This document shows, one piece after another, positions 26,361 to 35,072 of a DNA stretch of 64,000 nucleotides (positions are counted from its first letter, which is position 1; every line of letters starts with the position of its first letter). The notes under the pieces were generated by a model. That model saw only the letters and a list, made by a program, of their open reading frames with translations, made no database searches and had not been told where the DNA came from. Source of the stretch: Elusimicrobiaceae bacterium. GTDB taxonomy: Bacteria > Elusimicrobiota > Elusimicrobia > Elusimicrobiales > Elusimicrobiaceae. The translations under genes and the position numbers were made by a program. Where the stretch lies: contig JAFYXM010000007.1 in NCBI GenBank assembly GCA_017546175.1, forward strand, positions 62,001 through 126,000, written 5' to 3'.

Positions 26361-26412
26361 GGGGTCCTATGAAAAACTAGGCCTAAAAAACCATAAAAAT
26401 AGGACCAAAGAC
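26361..26412 (+). promoter_or_regulatory. Leader with GGTCCTAT/ATAGGACC inverted repeat
   Basis: An 8-base perfect inverted repeat encloses a TAGGCCTA palindrome and is followed by GACCC, which could pair alternatively with the upstream GGGTC. It lies upstream of the first of the two 199-residue secreted protein genes. The pattern hints at two competing structures, or at an operator; no known class is recognised. Confidence 0.3.
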
Positions 26413-26483
26413 CCTAGAAGACAAAAAGTGAAAGATTTATACTATAGGTATAGAAGGGTTGTATTAAACAAGGAGAGAAGAAA

Positions 26484-27083
26484 ATGAAAAAAATCTGGTT
26501 AGTTTTGGCTGTTTTGTCTTGTGTTTCCGTGAGCGCTTCTGCTCAACTCACGTCCGGTTTAATGAATCATGAAGTTAAACACGGTTATTTGCCCGGGGGC
26601 AATACGGTTGCCGCTGTGGAAAAAGTAGTTACGAAAGAAGGTGTATTGGCCTCCAGTGCTGATGCTCAAGCAAAATTGGAGCAATATGTTGCTTATTACA
26701 AAAGTTTAGCTAACAGCACTATTCTTCCTGATTCTGTGAAAGAAGTAAATCTTCAATATGCTAAAGCGGTGGCTTCTTTTGCTTCTGATCACGCCAATAT
26801 CGTTAAATATGCTGCCGAAGACAAAAGTGCCAATGTCGTGTATCAAACCATGACTTATCAATTGGAATATTTGTATGACTCTTGGGTTACTGTAAAGAGT
26901 TTAGATAAAAACTTGGCTGATAATTTGGCAAATATTGTCAAAGGTCATATGTATTGGGTGGAATGCTCCGGTGAGGCTTTATATCTGAAAGGTATTGCCA
27001 ATGAAATCCATAGAACGTTCTATCAACCCGAATACGGCCGTGATTTTGTACAAATTAAGGGCGAAGGGGCAGGCCTTTTCTAA
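26484..27083 (+). CDS. Secreted protein of unknown family (199 aa), copy A
   Basis: A signal peptide ending SASAQ is followed by a mostly helical domain. I recognise no known family. It is a distant paralogue of the next gene: both are 199 residues, and the C-terminal thirds align (LYDSWVTVKSLDKNLADNL, then HMYWVECSGEALYLKG, against copy B). An AAGGAGAG site lies upstream of ATG 26484. The gene ends with its own terminator before copy B, which would then depend on readthrough or an unseen promoter. Confidence 0.7.
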   Translation: MKKIWLVLAVLSCVSVSASAQLTSGLMNHEVKHGYLPGGNTVAAVEKVVTKEGVLASSADAQAKLEQYVAYYKSLANSTILPDSVKEVNLQYAKAVASFASDHANIVKYAAEDKSANVVYQTMTYQLEYLYDSWVTVKSLDKNLADNLANIVKGHMYWVECSGEALYLKGIANEIHRTFYQPEYGRDFVQIKGEGAGLF

Positions 27084-27097
27084 GTCTAAAAAATTTT

Positions 27098-27130
27098 AAA
27101 ACACCTTATCCGACGGGTAAGGTGTTTTTT
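27098..27130 (+). terminator. Terminator between the two 199-aa genes
   Basis: An AACACCTTATCC/GGGTAAGGTGTT stem is followed by TTTTTT. It overlaps the leader of copy B. Confidence 0.85.
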
Positions 27131-27143
27131 TAAAGGAAGAAAA

Positions 27144-27743
27144 ATGAAAGGAAAAGTGTATTTTTTATTGGCGCTCTTATTTTTACCGATAAGTCTTTTT
27201 GCTCAAGAGTATGACGGGGTAATTTTTGTACACCCCGGAGAAACGGAAGCAGAAATAGAAAGCCGCCGAGAAGAAATGAAGAAAGAGCAGGACAAAGCTT
27301 TTATGAAAGCATGGCTCAATCAGGCAGATTTGCATCGTAAAACCCTCACCTTGGACGAGTGCCGCCGTGCTTATAAAGATTTGTTAAGAATACGCAAAAA
27401 GAAAATACATAGAAAAGACCATGTTTCGTTAGAGGCAATGGATGATTTGTTAAAGAAACATACTGTTTTGCAGGAAAAGTTAGTTTCCAGATTATCATCG
27501 CAAGATTTCAGACAAATGATAGAGCCGTATTTGATGGACCTTTATGTGGCTTGGAAAAAACTATACGAGGTCAATCCTCAAGTAGCTGAAGAAGTTTTGA
27601 CTCCTTTAGATCACTATTATTGGGTGGAACACTGGGAAGGAAAGGTATTATATAGAGACGGCAGACCTCTTTGCGCGTTGGACTTTTATATTGCAGATGA
27701 AGAATTAAGCAATTGGCTTGATAAAATGGGAGGAAATTACTAA
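27144..27743 (+). CDS. Secreted protein of unknown family (199 aa), copy B
   Basis: A signal peptide ending LFAQ precedes a highly charged, helical middle (GETEAEIESRREEMKKEQDK, CRRAYKDLLRIRKKKIHRKD). The C-terminal third aligns with copy A: LYVAWKKLYEVNPQVAEE, then HYYWVEHWEGKVLYRDG. The shared YWVE...G..LY..G core marks the pair as one undescribed family produced by an old tandem duplication. AAAGGAAG lies upstream of ATG 27144. Function is unknown. Confidence 0.7.
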   Translation: MKGKVYFLLALLFLPISLFAQEYDGVIFVHPGETEAEIESRREEMKKEQDKAFMKAWLNQADLHRKTLTLDECRRAYKDLLRIRKKKIHRKDHVSLEAMDDLLKKHTVLQEKLVSRLSSQDFRQMIEPYLMDLYVAWKKLYEVNPQVAEEVLTPLDHYYWVEHWEGKVLYRDGRPLCALDFYIADEELSNWLDKMGGNY

Positions 27744-27765
27744 GTTTTAACGTTTTTTCATAAAT

Positions 27766-27796
27766 TAAAAACCGCCCCTTACGAGGCGGTTTTTAA
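27766..27796. terminator. Bidirectional terminator
   Basis: An AAAACCGCC.../...GGCGGTTTT hairpin has A/T runs on both sides. It ends the copy-B transcript and also the minus-strand tRNA-Tyr transcript. Confidence 0.85.
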
Positions 27797-27800
27797 ATTT

Positions 27801-27884
27801 TGGTAGGGATAGGATTCGAACCTATGTAGGGCGTAGCCCGACGGTTTTACAGACCGTTGCTTTTGACCACTCAGCCACCCTACC
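27801..27884 (-). tRNA. tRNA-Tyr(GTA)
   Basis: A class II tRNA of 84 nt with a long variable arm. The acceptor stem is GGTAGGG/CCCTACC, the anticodon loop CTGTAAA gives GTA (tyrosine) and the T arm has GGTTCGAATCC. CCA is not encoded, unlike tRNA-Val in this window. Confidence 0.95.
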
Positions 27885-27897
27885 GAACAAATTGATT

Positions 27898-27958
27898 AAA
27901 AACGCTGCGCAACTTCCGCAGCTTTGGGTTACGGCTTTCTTTGAACATATTTATTATA
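27898..27958 (-). promoter_or_regulatory. tRNA-Tyr promoter and terminator-like leader hairpin
   Basis: A minus-strand TATAAT (27958-27953) with ATGACA about 18 nt upstream is the probable promoter. Between it and the tRNA lies a GCTGCG/CGCAGC hairpin (27922-27904) followed by G and TTTTT, which looks like an intrinsic terminator placed before the tRNA. Either the tRNA is attenuated or a roughly 50-nt leader RNA is made. The rest of 27885-28057 is A/T-rich and otherwise empty, apart from the mutS promoter. Confidence 0.45.
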
Positions 27959-28045
27959 ACAAAAAAAGATCCGTCTTGTCATTTTTTTACAAAAAATTTT
28001 CATTTTCAAGATTTAAAAGGAACGTGCTCTCATCTTAAAAATTGC

Positions 28046-28057
28046 TAAAATAAGCTT
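28046..28057 (+). promoter_or_regulatory. Extended -10 promoter, predicted leaderless mutS start
   Basis: TGC-TAAAAT (box 28046-28051) is followed by exactly 6 nt and ATG 28058. There is no Shine-Dalgarno sequence. Confidence 0.65.
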
Positions 28058-30625
28058 ATGCAAAACAGTTATAACACCCCTTTAATGAAACAGTACTGCG
28101 ATATTAAAAGTCGCTATCCGGGCATTATCCTCTTTTTTCGTCTCGGTGATTTCTATGAAATGTTTGACGAACAAGCCCGCGAAGTCAGCGCTATTTTAAG
28201 TCTTACGCTTACACAACGCCACGGCATTCCCATGTGCGGTATTCCTTTTCATGCCTCTGCTACGTATATCGGACGTTTATTAAAAGCAGGTAAAAAAATA
28301 GCTATTTGCGAACAAGTAGGATCTTCCGCCGATAGCAAAAGCAAATTGTTTGAACGCAAAGTAATCCGCATTATTACTCCCGGTACCGTGATGGAAGATA
28401 ATATGTTAGATGCCAATCAGTCTAATTTTTTGGTGTGTTTGCGTTTACAGGGAAAGGGTTGGGGGTTAGCCTGCGTGGAAGTATCTACGGGGCAATTTTG
28501 GACTACGCAAAACACAGAAGATGAGCATTTAACGGCCTTGGCGGCAGCTTTAGCTTCGGTCAATCCTGCGGAGATTGTGGCAGATACGGAAAGTTTAAAA
28601 ATTTTACAGAATAAAATTATTTTACCTGCCCAGCTTCCGCTTACGGAAACGGAAACTTTTGACGGAGATTTTTCTTTGCCGCAGTCTTGGCCTGAGTTGG
28701 AAAATTGGAAAGGTAGAGAATTGGCGCTTTCTTGTGCGTTACAGGTATTAAACTATGTGGCGAGTACCGAGCCGGGGGTTAAAGATACTTTAGTTCCTTT
28801 TTATAGAGAACTGTCCGACTTTTTACTTATTGATGAAAATGCCGTTAATACCTTGGAATTGGTCAAAAACCAAGAGGGGGGGCGCGTAGGCAGCTTGTGG
28901 GCGCTTTTGGACCACACGAAAACTTCTTTTGGCAGCCGCAAACTCAAGGAATGGATTTTAAGGCCTTCTTTGTCGGTACAAGAGATACACCGCCGCCAAG
29001 ACAGCGTGGAAGGCTTGATAAAGAATCAGGAAGCACTGGGTTCTTTGGCTTGCATTTTGCAAAATATTTCTGATGTGGAACGCATCATGACCCGTGTGGC
29101 CGCGGGCAATGCTTCTCCCAGAGATCTGGGAGGGCTGCGGCAATCTTTGCTTAATAGTGAGCCTTTGTGCCGTTGGCTTGAAAAATACGGATCTTCGGTA
29201 GCACCGCAAATCAAGGAACGTTTTGAGCATATTTATCCTGCTACGCAGGAATTGGCCAAACTTTTGTATGAATCTATTCAGGAAGAGCCGCCCTTGCGCA
29301 TTGGGGACGGTAATATTATCCGAGAAGGGTATAATGCAGAGTTGGACGAACTGCGTAACCTAAGAACGGGCAGCGGAAAAGCTCTGGAAGATCTTTGCCA
29401 ACGAGAGCGAGAAAAAACGGGCATTACCAATATGAAAGCGGGTTACAATTCCGTGTATGGCTATTATTTGGAAGTGACCAAATCTCATATTGAAAAAGTG
29501 CCTTACAATTATACCCGTCGCCAAACGCTGACCAATGCCGAACGCTTTATTACCGAAGAGTTAAAAGAGTTGGAAAATAAAATTTTAAATGCGGATAGCC
29601 GTATTTTGCGTTTGGAGAGTGCTTTGTTTGATGCCGTTAGAAAATCTGCCGCAGAGCAAATTGGACCTATGAAAGAGTTTGCTCAAACGGCAGCCGAGTT
29701 GGACGTTTTTCTTTCTTTGGCATTAGCGGCTATGAAATATCATTATGTGCGCCCTGTGGTTAATGACGGGGTGGGCCTTTCTTACAAGGCGGGACGCCAC
29801 CCGATTGTAGAGTCGTTGCTCCCTGCCGGCTCTTTTGTACCGAACGATTTAAATATTGACGGACTTAATACTCAGCTAATGTTGATTACCGGACCCAATA
29901 TGGGCGGTAAAAGTGTGTATTTGAAACAAACGGCACTTTTGGTAATTATGGCACAGATGGGAAGCTTTGTTCCCGCACAAGAAGCCGTGGTGGGTATTGT
30001 AGATAAAATTATGACTCGTATCGGAGCGCATGATGCGCTGCAGAGAGGAAATTCTACTTTTATGGTAGAAATGAACGAAACAGCGCATATTTTGTCTTCA
30101 CAAACTTCACGCAGTTTGATTCTGTTAGACGAAGTGGGCCGCGGTACTTCTACCTTTGACGGTATTTCCATTGCTTGGTCCATTGTGGAATATTTGTATA
30201 AGCCGCGCGGCGGAGCCAAAGTATTGTTTGCCACGCATTATTTTGAATTGGTAGATTTAGAAAATAAATATCCCAGCATCAAAAACTATCACGTAGAAGC
30301 TAAAGAATACAAGGATTCTTTGGGAGAGAGCAAATTGGCTTTTCTGTATCAGATTTTGCCGGGGGCGGCGGACCAATCTTACGGTATCCATGTGGCAGAA
30401 ATAGCCGGTTTGCCCGCAGCAGTAACCATCCGCGCGCGCAAAGTGCTTAAAGATTTGGAAACCAAAAAAGGTACCCGCATTTCAGTTAAAGAAAAAAATC
30501 CGGTACAAGATTTGTTTTCGGCCCCTATTGTGCAAGAAATTAAAATGACAGATCCGAATAAGCTGACGCCGATGGGTGCTTTGCAACTCGTTGCCGAATG
30601 GAAAAAGAGGGTGGAAAATGAATAA
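28058..30625 (+). CDS. mutS: DNA mismatch repair protein MutS
   Basis: MutS recognises mismatches and small loops and recruits MutL. The mismatch-reading Phe-X-Glu is FYE at residues 32-34 in LGDFYEMF. The lever and clamp domains follow, then the ABC-type ATPase with Walker A GPNMGGKSVYLKQ near residue 611 and Walker B ILLDEVGRGTSTFDG near 690. Length is 855 residues, standard for MutS1. The last bases overlap mutL, forming a mutS-mutL operon. Confidence 0.98.
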   Translation: MQNSYNTPLMKQYCDIKSRYPGIILFFRLGDFYEMFDEQAREVSAILSLTLTQRHGIPMCGIPFHASATYIGRLLKAGKKIAICEQVGSSADSKSKLFERKVIRIITPGTVMEDNMLDANQSNFLVCLRLQGKGWGLACVEVSTGQFWTTQNTEDEHLTALAAALASVNPAEIVADTESLKILQNKIILPAQLPLTETETFDGDFSLPQSWPELENWKGRELALSCALQVLNYVASTEPGVKDTLVPFYRELSDFLLIDENAVNTLELVKNQEGGRVGSLWALLDHTKTSFGSRKLKEWILRPSLSVQEIHRRQDSVEGLIKNQEALGSLACILQNISDVERIMTRVAAGNASPRDLGGLRQSLLNSEPLCRWLEKYGSSVAPQIKERFEHIYPATQELAKLLYESIQEEPPLRIGDGNIIREGYNAELDELRNLRTGSGKALEDLCQREREKTGITNMKAGYNSVYGYYLEVTKSHIEKVPYNYTRRQTLTNAERFITEELKELENKILNADSRILRLESALFDAVRKSAAEQIGPMKEFAQTAAELDVFLSLALAAMKYHYVRPVVNDGVGLSYKAGRHPIVESLLPAGSFVPNDLNIDGLNTQLMLITGPNMGGKSVYLKQTALLVIMAQMGSFVPAQEAVVGIVDKIMTRIGAHDALQRGNSTFMVEMNETAHILSSQTSRSLILLDEVGRGTSTFDGISIAWSIVEYLYKPRGGAKVLFATHYFELVDLENKYPSIKNYHVEAKEYKDSLGESKLAFLYQILPGAADQSYGIHVAEIAGLPAAVTIRARKVLKDLETKKGTRISVKEKNPVQDLFSAPIVQEIKMTDPNKLTPMGALQLVAEWKKRVENE

Positions 30626-32477
30626 AATCCACGTTTTAGACGAAAAAACAGCCGGTCAAATTGCTGCCGGAGAAGTAATAGAACGGCCCGCCGGCGTACT
30701 TAAAGAACTTTTGGAAAACGCCATAGATGCCGGTGCACACAGCATTCATATTGATATTGAAGGCGGAGGACGAGAGTTGATCCGCATCAACGATGACGGT
30801 TGTGGTATGACTCCGGCCGATTTGACTTGCAGTGTGCTTCGACATGCCACCAGCAAAATTGCTAATTTTGAAGATTTAAATCAACTCCATACATTCGGTT
30901 TTAGAGGAGAAGCCCTTTATTCCGTAGCCGCGGTATCTAAAATGCGTATCAGCAGTTGCGTTGAAGGGGGGGAAGGCGCTCGCTTAGAGGTGGAAGGCGG
31001 AAAAGTATTGGGCCAAATGCCTGCCCCTGCCATTGCTGGAACAACGGTAGAAATAGCAGATTTATTTTTTAATGTGCCTGCTCGTTTGAAATTTCTTAAA
31101 AGTGCCGCTTATGAGCGTGCTTGTTTGCTTAAAGTAGTGGAAGAAAGTGCGTTGGCGAATTTAGACGTGGGATATACGGTTATCAGTTCGGGTCGGGAAG
31201 TATATCGTTTGCCGGCTCAAGAGGGAAAACCCGAAGAAGCTGTTTTGGCCCGCGCCAAAGAAATCTTGGGCCCCCAAACCGGCAGTCATCTTATTTATAA
31301 AACATTTGATAAGTTGGGGCTTAAAATTTTTATTACTCCGCCGGATAAGCTGGTAGCTACGCGTGATTTGCAATTTATGTTTGTCAACCGCCGTCCGGTG
31401 GAAAGCAAAACCATTCAGCAAGCCGTGTATAAGGCATATCAAAATGTTCGCCCGAAGGACCGCCACCCTGCCTTCATTGTGTATATGGAAACAGACCCGG
31501 CTTCTTTTGATGTTAATATTCATCCGCAAAAACGTGATATTCGCTTTGCTGATGAGCGTGCGGTTTTCAACCGAATATTAGAGGCAGTATCCGAAACCGT
31601 CTTCGGTTTAGCTACTCCTGTGCAAATGACGGTCCCTGCCGAAAAAGAAAACAATATTTCTTCCGTTTTGCCTTTGCCGGAGGTCACTCCTGCGCCCGAA
31701 TCTTCTGTGGGTATTTTTGAGGGGTCTGTCCAAGATCCTTTCATCATACCGCAAGAGAAAAAAGAATTTTCGGTAAAAAATAAATTTGTTCTTCGCGAAA
31801 CGGAAGACCCTGTGCAATATCAGGCAGCTGTCAATCTTTCCTGTGAGCCAGCCAAGGCTTGCGCTGCTGTGGAGCAAGAAGAAATTCTCCCCGCGTGGTG
31901 GCATGGGCCGTATCACTATTTAGGGCAACTACAAAAAACCTACTTGGTGTTTGAAAACCCCGACGGTTTAATTTTAATTGATCAGCATGCCGCCCAAGAA
32001 AGGGTATTGTATGAGCATTATTTAGCCTGTTTTGAAAAGCATCAGATGCCATTACAGGAGCTTATTTTTCCTATTCATGTAGATTTGACGCCCAGTAATG
32101 CCGAAAGTCTGATGAGCTGGGCACCGTGGTTAAAAACCGCGGGGTTTGAGCTGTCTCGTTTTTCTCCCAGAACCGTGCTGGTGCATACGGTGCCTTCCAT
32201 GCTTCGCTTTAAAGAAGATGATATGCGTAGATTTGTTGAGTCTTTATCACAAATGGTGGGCGACCCGGATAAATCTAGCGATAGCCTAAAACGCAGTATG
32301 GTAGCCATGTTGGCCTGTAAAAAAGCCATCAAAGCCCATGACCAAATTTCCGCTACGGAAGCGGAGGGACTTTTGGAAAATATGAAAAAATGCAAAGACG
32401 GCATGCATTGCCCGCACGGGCGGCCTTGCGTGGCCTCTTTGCCTATCAAAGACATCGCCAAACTTTTTGGAAGATAA
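30618..32477 (+). CDS. mutL: DNA mismatch repair protein MutL (endonuclease type)
   Basis: ATG 30618 is chosen over the in-frame 30576, because the protein then begins NKIHVLDEKTAGQIAAGEV as MutL proteins do and GAGGGTGG lies upstream. The N-terminal GHKL ATPase has ELLENAIDAGA, DDGCGM and FGFRGEAL. The C-terminal domain carries the metal endonuclease motif DQHAAQERVLYE near residue 455 and the CPHGRP motif near the end, so this MutL should nick DNA itself. That agrees with the absence of mutH here. A Pro/Glu-rich linker (about residues 335-425) separates the domains. Length is 619 residues. Confidence 0.96.
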   Translation: MNKIHVLDEKTAGQIAAGEVIERPAGVLKELLENAIDAGAHSIHIDIEGGGRELIRINDDGCGMTPADLTCSVLRHATSKIANFEDLNQLHTFGFRGEALYSVAAVSKMRISSCVEGGEGARLEVEGGKVLGQMPAPAIAGTTVEIADLFFNVPARLKFLKSAAYERACLLKVVEESALANLDVGYTVISSGREVYRLPAQEGKPEEAVLARAKEILGPQTGSHLIYKTFDKLGLKIFITPPDKLVATRDLQFMFVNRRPVESKTIQQAVYKAYQNVRPKDRHPAFIVYMETDPASFDVNIHPQKRDIRFADERAVFNRILEAVSETVFGLATPVQMTVPAEKENNISSVLPLPEVTPAPESSVGIFEGSVQDPFIIPQEKKEFSVKNKFVLRETEDPVQYQAAVNLSCEPAKACAAVEQEEILPAWWHGPYHYLGQLQKTYLVFENPDGLILIDQHAAQERVLYEHYLACFEKHQMPLQELIFPIHVDLTPSNAESLMSWAPWLKTAGFELSRFSPRTVLVHTVPSMLRFKEDDMRRFVESLSQMVGDPDKSSDSLKRSMVAMLACKKAIKAHDQISATEAEGLLENMKKCKDGMHCPHGRPCVASLPIKDIAKLFGR

Positions 32478-32492
32478 AAAACTTAGTTTTTG

Positions 32493-32529
32493 AAAGAACA
32501 CAAAACTTTTTGTTTTGTGTTCTTTTTTG
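32493..32529 (+). terminator. Rho-independent terminator after mutL
   Basis: A long A/T-rich stem AAAGAACACAAAAC/GTTTTGTGTTCTTT has a T tail. Confidence 0.85.
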
Positions 32530-32596
32530 TTTTTCCCTCTTCACAGAAAGAGCAAAATAAAGTATTCTTTATTATATATTCTCTATTGGAGGAATT

Positions 32597-33124
32597 ATGT
32601 CCGATACACCCGTTTTACAACGCATTTTGTACTCTAAAGAACAACTGGCCGAAAGAATCGCCGAATTAGGCCGTGAAATTTCTGCCGATTATCGCGGAAA
32701 ACAGCCTCTTTTTGTCGGTATTTTGCGCGGTTGTATTATGTTCTATGCAGATTTATTGCGTGAAATCAGCGTAGATTGTACGATGGATTTTATGTGTCTT
32801 TCTTCTTACAGTGGCACCAGTTCTACCGGTGAAGTGCGCACCATGCTTGATTTGCGTGAAAGCATCAAAGGTCGTCACGTTGTAATCGTGGAGGATATTG
32901 TAGATACGGGATTAACCTTAGATTATTTGATGAAAAATTTGCAAAGCCGCGGTGCTGCCAGCATTGAAATTTGTTGTCTTTTGGATAAACCGGCCAACCG
33001 CAAAGCCGAAGTGCATCCGAAATATATAGGCTTTCAGGTAGAAAACGAATTTGTAATCGGTTACGGACTTGATTATGATGAACTGTATCGTAACTTACCG
33101 TATATTGGAGTATTTAAAAAATAA
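32597..33124 (+). CDS. hpt: Hypoxanthine phosphoribosyltransferase
   Basis: This salvages hypoxanthine (and usually guanine) with PRPP. It has the PRTase loop VIVEDIVDTGLTL near residues 96-108, the early FVGILRGCIMFYADLLR segment and the C-terminal FVIGYGLDYDELYRNLPYIG typical of bacterial Hpt. Length is 175 residues. A GGAGG site precedes ATG 32597. The stop is immediately followed by the ftsH start, as in many bacteria where hpt and ftsH are linked. Confidence 0.95.
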   Translation: MSDTPVLQRILYSKEQLAERIAELGREISADYRGKQPLFVGILRGCIMFYADLLREISVDCTMDFMCLSSYSGTSSTGEVRTMLDLRESIKGRHVVIVEDIVDTGLTLDYLMKNLQSRGAASIEICCLLDKPANRKAEVHPKYIGFQVENEFVIGYGLDYDELYRNLPYIGVFKK

Positions 33125-35010
33125 TGAATAAGCAGAAAAACAATCGTCGTATTATTTCACTAAACCAAATTTTGGTTTGGGTAGCTATTTTTGCCGTAGC
33201 GGTTTTCTTTTTCAACCGTTCCGGTGTGCAAACTAAAGAGCTGAACTATTCTGATTTTAAGCAGAAAGTAGCTTCCGGTGAAGTGTCTGATTTAACGGTA
33301 GCCCCTACTTTGATTACCGGTACACTTAAAGAAGCGGAAGGAAAAGAAAGCAGATTTAAAACCGTACGTATGGAAGACCCCGATTTGGTGCGTGAACTAA
33401 CAGCCAAAAACGTAGGTTTTAAAGCACAGGCCGACAGCAGCTGGGTCAGCAATATTTTATTTAACGTATTGTGGATCTTTCTATTAATCGGTTTGTGGTG
33501 GTTTGTATTTATTCGCCCGCAGAGAAACGACGGTAAAAGCGCAATGAACTTTGCCCGCAGCAAAGCCAAAATGCAGGACCCTTCCAAACAAAACATCACT
33601 TTTAAAGATGTGGCCGGAGTGGAAGAGGCTAAAGAAGAGCTGCAAGATATTATTAAATTTCTGAAAAATCCTAAAAAATTCCATAAAATCGGCGGAAAAC
33701 TGCCCAAAGGGGTTCTTTTGTACGGAGCCCCCGGTACGGGTAAAACCTTATTGGCCAAAGCCGTAGCCGGGGAAGCGGGCGTTGCTTTTTTCAGTGCGTC
33801 GGCTTCTGAATTTGTGGAAATGTTTGTCGGTGTGGGTGCTGCGCGCGTCAGAGATTTATTTGATCAAGCCAAGAAAAATTCTCCCGCTATTATTTTTATT
33901 GACGAATTGGATGCCGTAGGCCGCAGACGTTTTGCCGGTATCGGCGGCGGACATGACGAACGTGAACAAACCTTAAACCAACTATTAATAGAATTGGACG
34001 GTTTTGAAAGCAAGCAAGGTATTATTTTAATGGCCTCTACTAACCGACCCGATGTGTTGGACCCCGCTTTAATTCGTCCGGGTCGTTTTGACCGTCATGT
34101 TTCTGTTCCTGCACCTGATTTGAAAGGACGTGAAGAAATCTTAAAAGTGCATGCCAAAAAAGTGAAACTGGCTCCGGAAGTAGATTTGAAAACAATTGCC
34201 AAAGGAACCCCCGGTTTTGTGGGGGCAGATTTGGCCAATGTCATTAACGAAGCTGCTATTCTGGCGGCCCGATCGGACAAAGAAGCCGTAGATAATGCCG
34301 ATATGGACGAAGCGGTGGAACGTGTAATTGCCGGACCGCAAAAGAAGAGCCGCATTATTTCGGAAAAAGAAAAGAAAATTATTGCTGCTCACGAAGTAGG
34401 GCATACGGTGGTTGCTCGCTTGACTCACCACTCTGATCCGGTGCACAAGGTGACCATTATCCCCAGAGGGCAAGCCTTAGGATACACATTGCAACTGCCG
34501 CTAGAGGATAAGTTTTTAACCAGCAAATCTGAGATTTTAGACCGCATTTGTATCTTGCTCGCAGGCCGCGTGTCTGAAGAAGTGGTATTTGGAGAAATTA
34601 CTTCCGGTGCCAGCGATGATTTAAATAAAGCAACCGCTTATGCCCGCAAAATGATTATGGAGTTGGGCATGAGCGATAAAATCGGTCCCATTGCTTTGCC
34701 GGGTGGAGAAGAAGGCGAAGTTTTCTTGGGGAGAGATTTGTCCCGTCATCGTCAATACTCGGAAGATTTGGCCCGACGAATTGATGCGGAAATTTCTGAC
34801 ACGTTGCAAAATGCTTACGCTCGTGCTAAAGAGATTATTACTTCCCATCGCGCTCAATTTGATACGTTGATAGAGCGTCTGTTGGAAAAAGAAGTGGTGG
34901 AAGCTGCCGAAATTGATGAAATTTTGGGCTTAGCTCCCGCAAAGAAAGAAGAGGCAGAAAAGGTTGAATCACAACCTGACCAACCTGCTCAACAAGCAGA
35001 ATTGTTTTAA
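33124..35010 (+). CDS. ftsH: ATP-dependent zinc metalloprotease FtsH
   Basis: This is the inner-membrane AAA+ protease that degrades misfolded membrane proteins and short-lived regulators. Transmembrane helices lie at about residues 15-33 and 108-128, flanking a periplasmic domain. The AAA module has Walker A GAPGTGKT (about 201), Walker [10 protein letters not shown], and the SRH region with [20 protein letters not shown]. The zinc motif HEVGH is at 423-427. The 628-residue length is normal. It is translationally adjacent to hpt and is followed by a weak hairpin before glmM. Confidence 0.98.
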   Translation: MNKQKNNRRIISLNQILVWVAIFAVAVFFFNRSGVQTKELNYSDFKQKVASGEVSDLTVAPTLITGTLKEAEGKESRFKTVRMEDPDLVRELTAKNVGFKAQADSSWVSNILFNVLWIFLLIGLWWFVFIRPQRNDGKSAMNFARSKAKMQDPSKQNITFKDVAGVEEAKEELQDIIKFLKNPKKFHKIGGKLPKGVLLYGAPGTGKTLLAKAVAGEAGVAFFSASASEFVEMFVGVGAARVRDLFDQAKKNSPAIIFIDELDAVGRRRFAGIGGGHDEREQTLNQLLIELDGFESKQGIILMASTNRPDVLDPALIRPGRFDRHVSVPAPDLKGREEILKVHAKKVKLAPEVDLKTIAKGTPGFVGADLANVINEAAILAARSDKEAVDNADMDEAVERVIAGPQKKSRIISEKEKKIIAAHEVGHTVVARLTHHSDPVHKVTIIPRGQALGYTLQLPLEDKFLTSKSEILDRICILLAGRVSEEVVFGEITSGASDDLNKATAYARKMIMELGMSDKIGPIALPGGEEGEVFLGRDLSRHRQYSEDLARRIDAEISDTLQNAYARAKEIITSHRAQFDTLIERLLEKEVVEAAEIDEILGLAPAKKEEAEKVESQPDQPAQQAELF

Positions 35011-35015
35011 CAAGT

Positions 35016-35038
35016 GCCCGCACTTGCGGGCCTATTTT
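35016..35038 (+). terminator. Weak intercistronic hairpin between ftsH and glmM
   Basis: A GCCCGC/GCGGGC stem with a 4-nt loop is followed by CTATTTT. It may reduce rather than stop readthrough into glmM. Confidence 0.5.
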
Positions 35039-35072
35039 ATGAAAGAGGCATTGCTTTTCCAAAGGGAAAATT

